Below, one piece after another: positions 62,258 to 64,000 of a stretch of DNA of 64,000 nucleotides. Below the pieces are notes generated by a model, which saw nothing but the letters and a program-made list of their open reading frames with translations, was not told the origin of the DNA and made no database searches. The stretch's first letter is position 1. Every line of letters starts with the position of its first letter. The translations under genes were made by a program, and so were the position numbers. The DNA is from Cannabis sativa. Lineage: Eukaryota; Streptophyta; Magnoliopsida; Rosales; Cannabaceae. The stretch spans positions 20,770,001 through 20,834,000 of the forward strand of contig NC_083603.1 in the NCBI RefSeq assembly GCF_029168945.1, in the 5' to 3' direction.

Positions 62258-63803
62258 GGACCGTCTCTCTCGTCCCAAGCATGAAGGTGGGTTAGGTTTT
62301 CGTCTCTTCCATGATTTCAATTTGGTTATCCTTGCAAAACAAGGTTGGAGATTTTTATGTCATCCGGAGTCTTTGGTCACTAAATTATACAAAGCCCGAT
62401 ATTTTTCTCATGGTGATTTCCTTTCGGCTGATTTGGGAAGAAATCCAAGCTTTATTTGGACGAGCATCTAGAGTGCCTAATTCTTAGTCCGTTTGTGAGC
62501 CAGAGCGAGTATTGGAATCGATTCCTCAGTCAACATTCTGAATTATCCTTGGCTCCCAGATGCTACCAATCCTTTTGTAACTTCTTCTCATGTGGACCTT
62601 GTTGGCCAACCATTCAGTTCTCTCTTTTCTGTTGATGATAGAGTGTGGGATATTGAGCTAGTTCATGACATGTTCAATGAAAGGGATGCCAACTTAATTC
62701 TTAGTTTTTCGTCAAGCTTCTCGGCATCGTGTGATTTTTGGTCTTGGTCTAGTGAAAGCTCTGGTCATTTCTCTGTCAAAAGTGCATATTGTCTTCTTCA
62801 GGATTCTAAAGATCCAAGGATTGGAAGCAACAACTCAAGCTTTTGGAAGAAACTTTGGCAACTAAAGATTCCACCCAAAGTTAGAAATTTCCTTTGGCGT
62901 GCTGGCTCTGGGATCATACCAACATGCGTCAATCTCAAAATGAAACATGTCGATGTTCCCTCTCTCTGTCCCGTTTGTAATGCTTCTCCGAAAACCATCT
63001 CTCACATCCTCCTTTCATGCAGCTTTATTTCCTCCTGCTGGCATAGCACAAGTCTACCGGCTAGGGCATCACTCCACCTCTCATTTGCAAGCTGGTTAGA
63101 CTGTATTTTCAAGTGTCTTGATGCTGATCTTGTTTGCATTTTAATTATGGTGTGCTGGTCCTTATGGAAAGTAAGAAATTCTATTATTTGGAAGGACAAA
63201 GCGCTCGCTATTGCAATTGTCTTAACACGAGCCCGTATAGCTCTTGATCACTGGTTAAAAGCTCAAGATAACACATCTCTATCATACATCTACTTTGGTA
63301 ATGATGATGATGGAGCTGAGCTATGTACTAAACCGGATGTGAATACAATCAAGATTAATGTTGATGCTGCTACGTTTGCTAGTGATAACATGCACAAATA
63401 TGGTATGGTTGCAAGAAACAATTCAGGATCCCTCATTGAAGCTAAAGCTTACTACTACAATGGTGTCTTTGATCCTTAAGTGGTTGAGATCATGGGAATT
63501 AAAGAGGCTTTAAGCTGGGTCAAAATACAAGAATGGCAACATGTTGAACTTGAATCAGACAGCTTAGTCTCAATCCAAGCTATCCGTAATCCCTCTTCTC
63601 CCTGCTCTATATTTGGGAACTTGGTTCAGGATTGTCATTTACTACTGCTATCTCAGTCTTTAGTTAAAATTTGTTTTGTAAAACGATCACCAAACTGTCT
63701 AGAACATGTTGTTGCTAGTATGTCTCAGTCCTTTTCAGATCATAGCATTTGTGTGTCCAATGCACCAGCAGCTATGCTGGATATTTTATATTCTAAATGC
63801 TAA
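62258..63803 (+). pseudogene. 5'-truncated LINE ORF2 tail (zinc-binding RT domain and RNase H)
   Basis: It starts at LSRPKHEGGLGFR, the conserved block after the RT of plant LINEs, then FNLVILAKQGWR. The frame 62592-63479 (295 residues) carries the zf-RVT region (FWKKLWQLKIPPKVRNFLWR, then CPVCN and ISHILLSC) and enters the RNase H domain (INVDAA). A TAA at 63477-63479 interrupts it. The same frame continues to 63803 with GIKEALSW, ELESDSLVSI and the closing segment. An earlier frameshift or stop lies near 62470-62590. Loss of the 5' part is usual for LINE insertions. No poly(A) tail is evident. Confidence 0.85.
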
Positions 63804-64000
63804 TTTAATGAAGTTGTTATTTCATAAATATATATATATATTTATGGAGGAAGTTTCACTGGTTACATCAAATATGTAACCATTATGGTTACATTTATTT
63901 TTAATCATTGGATCACTATTGAATGGCTGTGATTAATTTAGAAATTAAAATAAATAAATAACTTGTAACCTGAAAGTAACCTGATACTTTATTCCTTGTA
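63804..64000. other. 3' flank of the LINE remnant
   Basis: It contains a TA run (63827-63841) and a small perfect stem, GGTTACA with TGTAACC (63866-63886), with further GGTTACA/TGTAACC motifs nearby. This may be the edge of a small transposon cut by the window end. Confidence 0.4.

Overview
The window is nuclear DNA of a flowering plant, very probably a eudicot. It holds one spliced single-copy-type host gene and, around it, nested long terminal repeat (LTR) retrotransposons, LINE fragments and small DNA transposons. The CDC48 protein is of the ordinary plant type. A rosid such as hemp or hop is a guess I cannot verify. No bacterial, organellar or RNA genes were seen.

Layout. (1) 1-20959: a minus-strand Ty3/Gypsy element of the Tat lineage. 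Its 3' LTR is cut by the window start (1-197) and its 5' LTR is complete (20092-20959). It has gag, protease and a pol with two RNase H domains, and a separate plus-strand antisense gene (aORF, 11532-13646) whose four exons join in frame. Two tandem covarying hairpins lie just upstream of the aORF. A 10.3 kb Copia-derived element ('element 1', 468-10766) is nested in its 3' untranslated region. (2) 20960-21660: a decayed LINE RNase H remnant. (3) 21905-26530: CDC48, nine exons, 805 residues, apparently intact. (4) 26530-29870: AT-rich DNA with an hAT MITE that has a perfect 8-bp target duplication, a second MITE and a decayed hAT-like element. (5) 29870-43745: an old antisense LTR of the element 1 family, split by a second 12.6 kb copy ('element 2', 30123-42719), which is itself split by a 2.3 kb Ty3-type solo LTR (32105-34423). 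(6) 43746-62250: degenerate Tat material (an aORF pseudogene, a minus-strand pol lacking gag and protease, and two related LTRs with different tandem repeats in U3), peppered with three solo LTRs of the element 1 family and two fragments. (7) 62258-63803: a 5'-truncated LINE tail with one in-frame stop.

How it fits together. One Copia LTR family (about 1.9 kb LTR, TGTTGGG...CCAACA) accounts for at least seven insertion events here: two full-length, three solo LTRs with 5-bp duplications, one old antisense copy and one fragment. Both full-length copies carry the same dead pol remnant, including a shared nonsense codon, yet each has near-identical LTRs, so the family was probably moved in trans by another element. 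The most unusual points are the covarying twin hairpins beside the intron-containing antisense gene, the defective but recently mobile Copia family, and the family-specific U3 tandem repeats.
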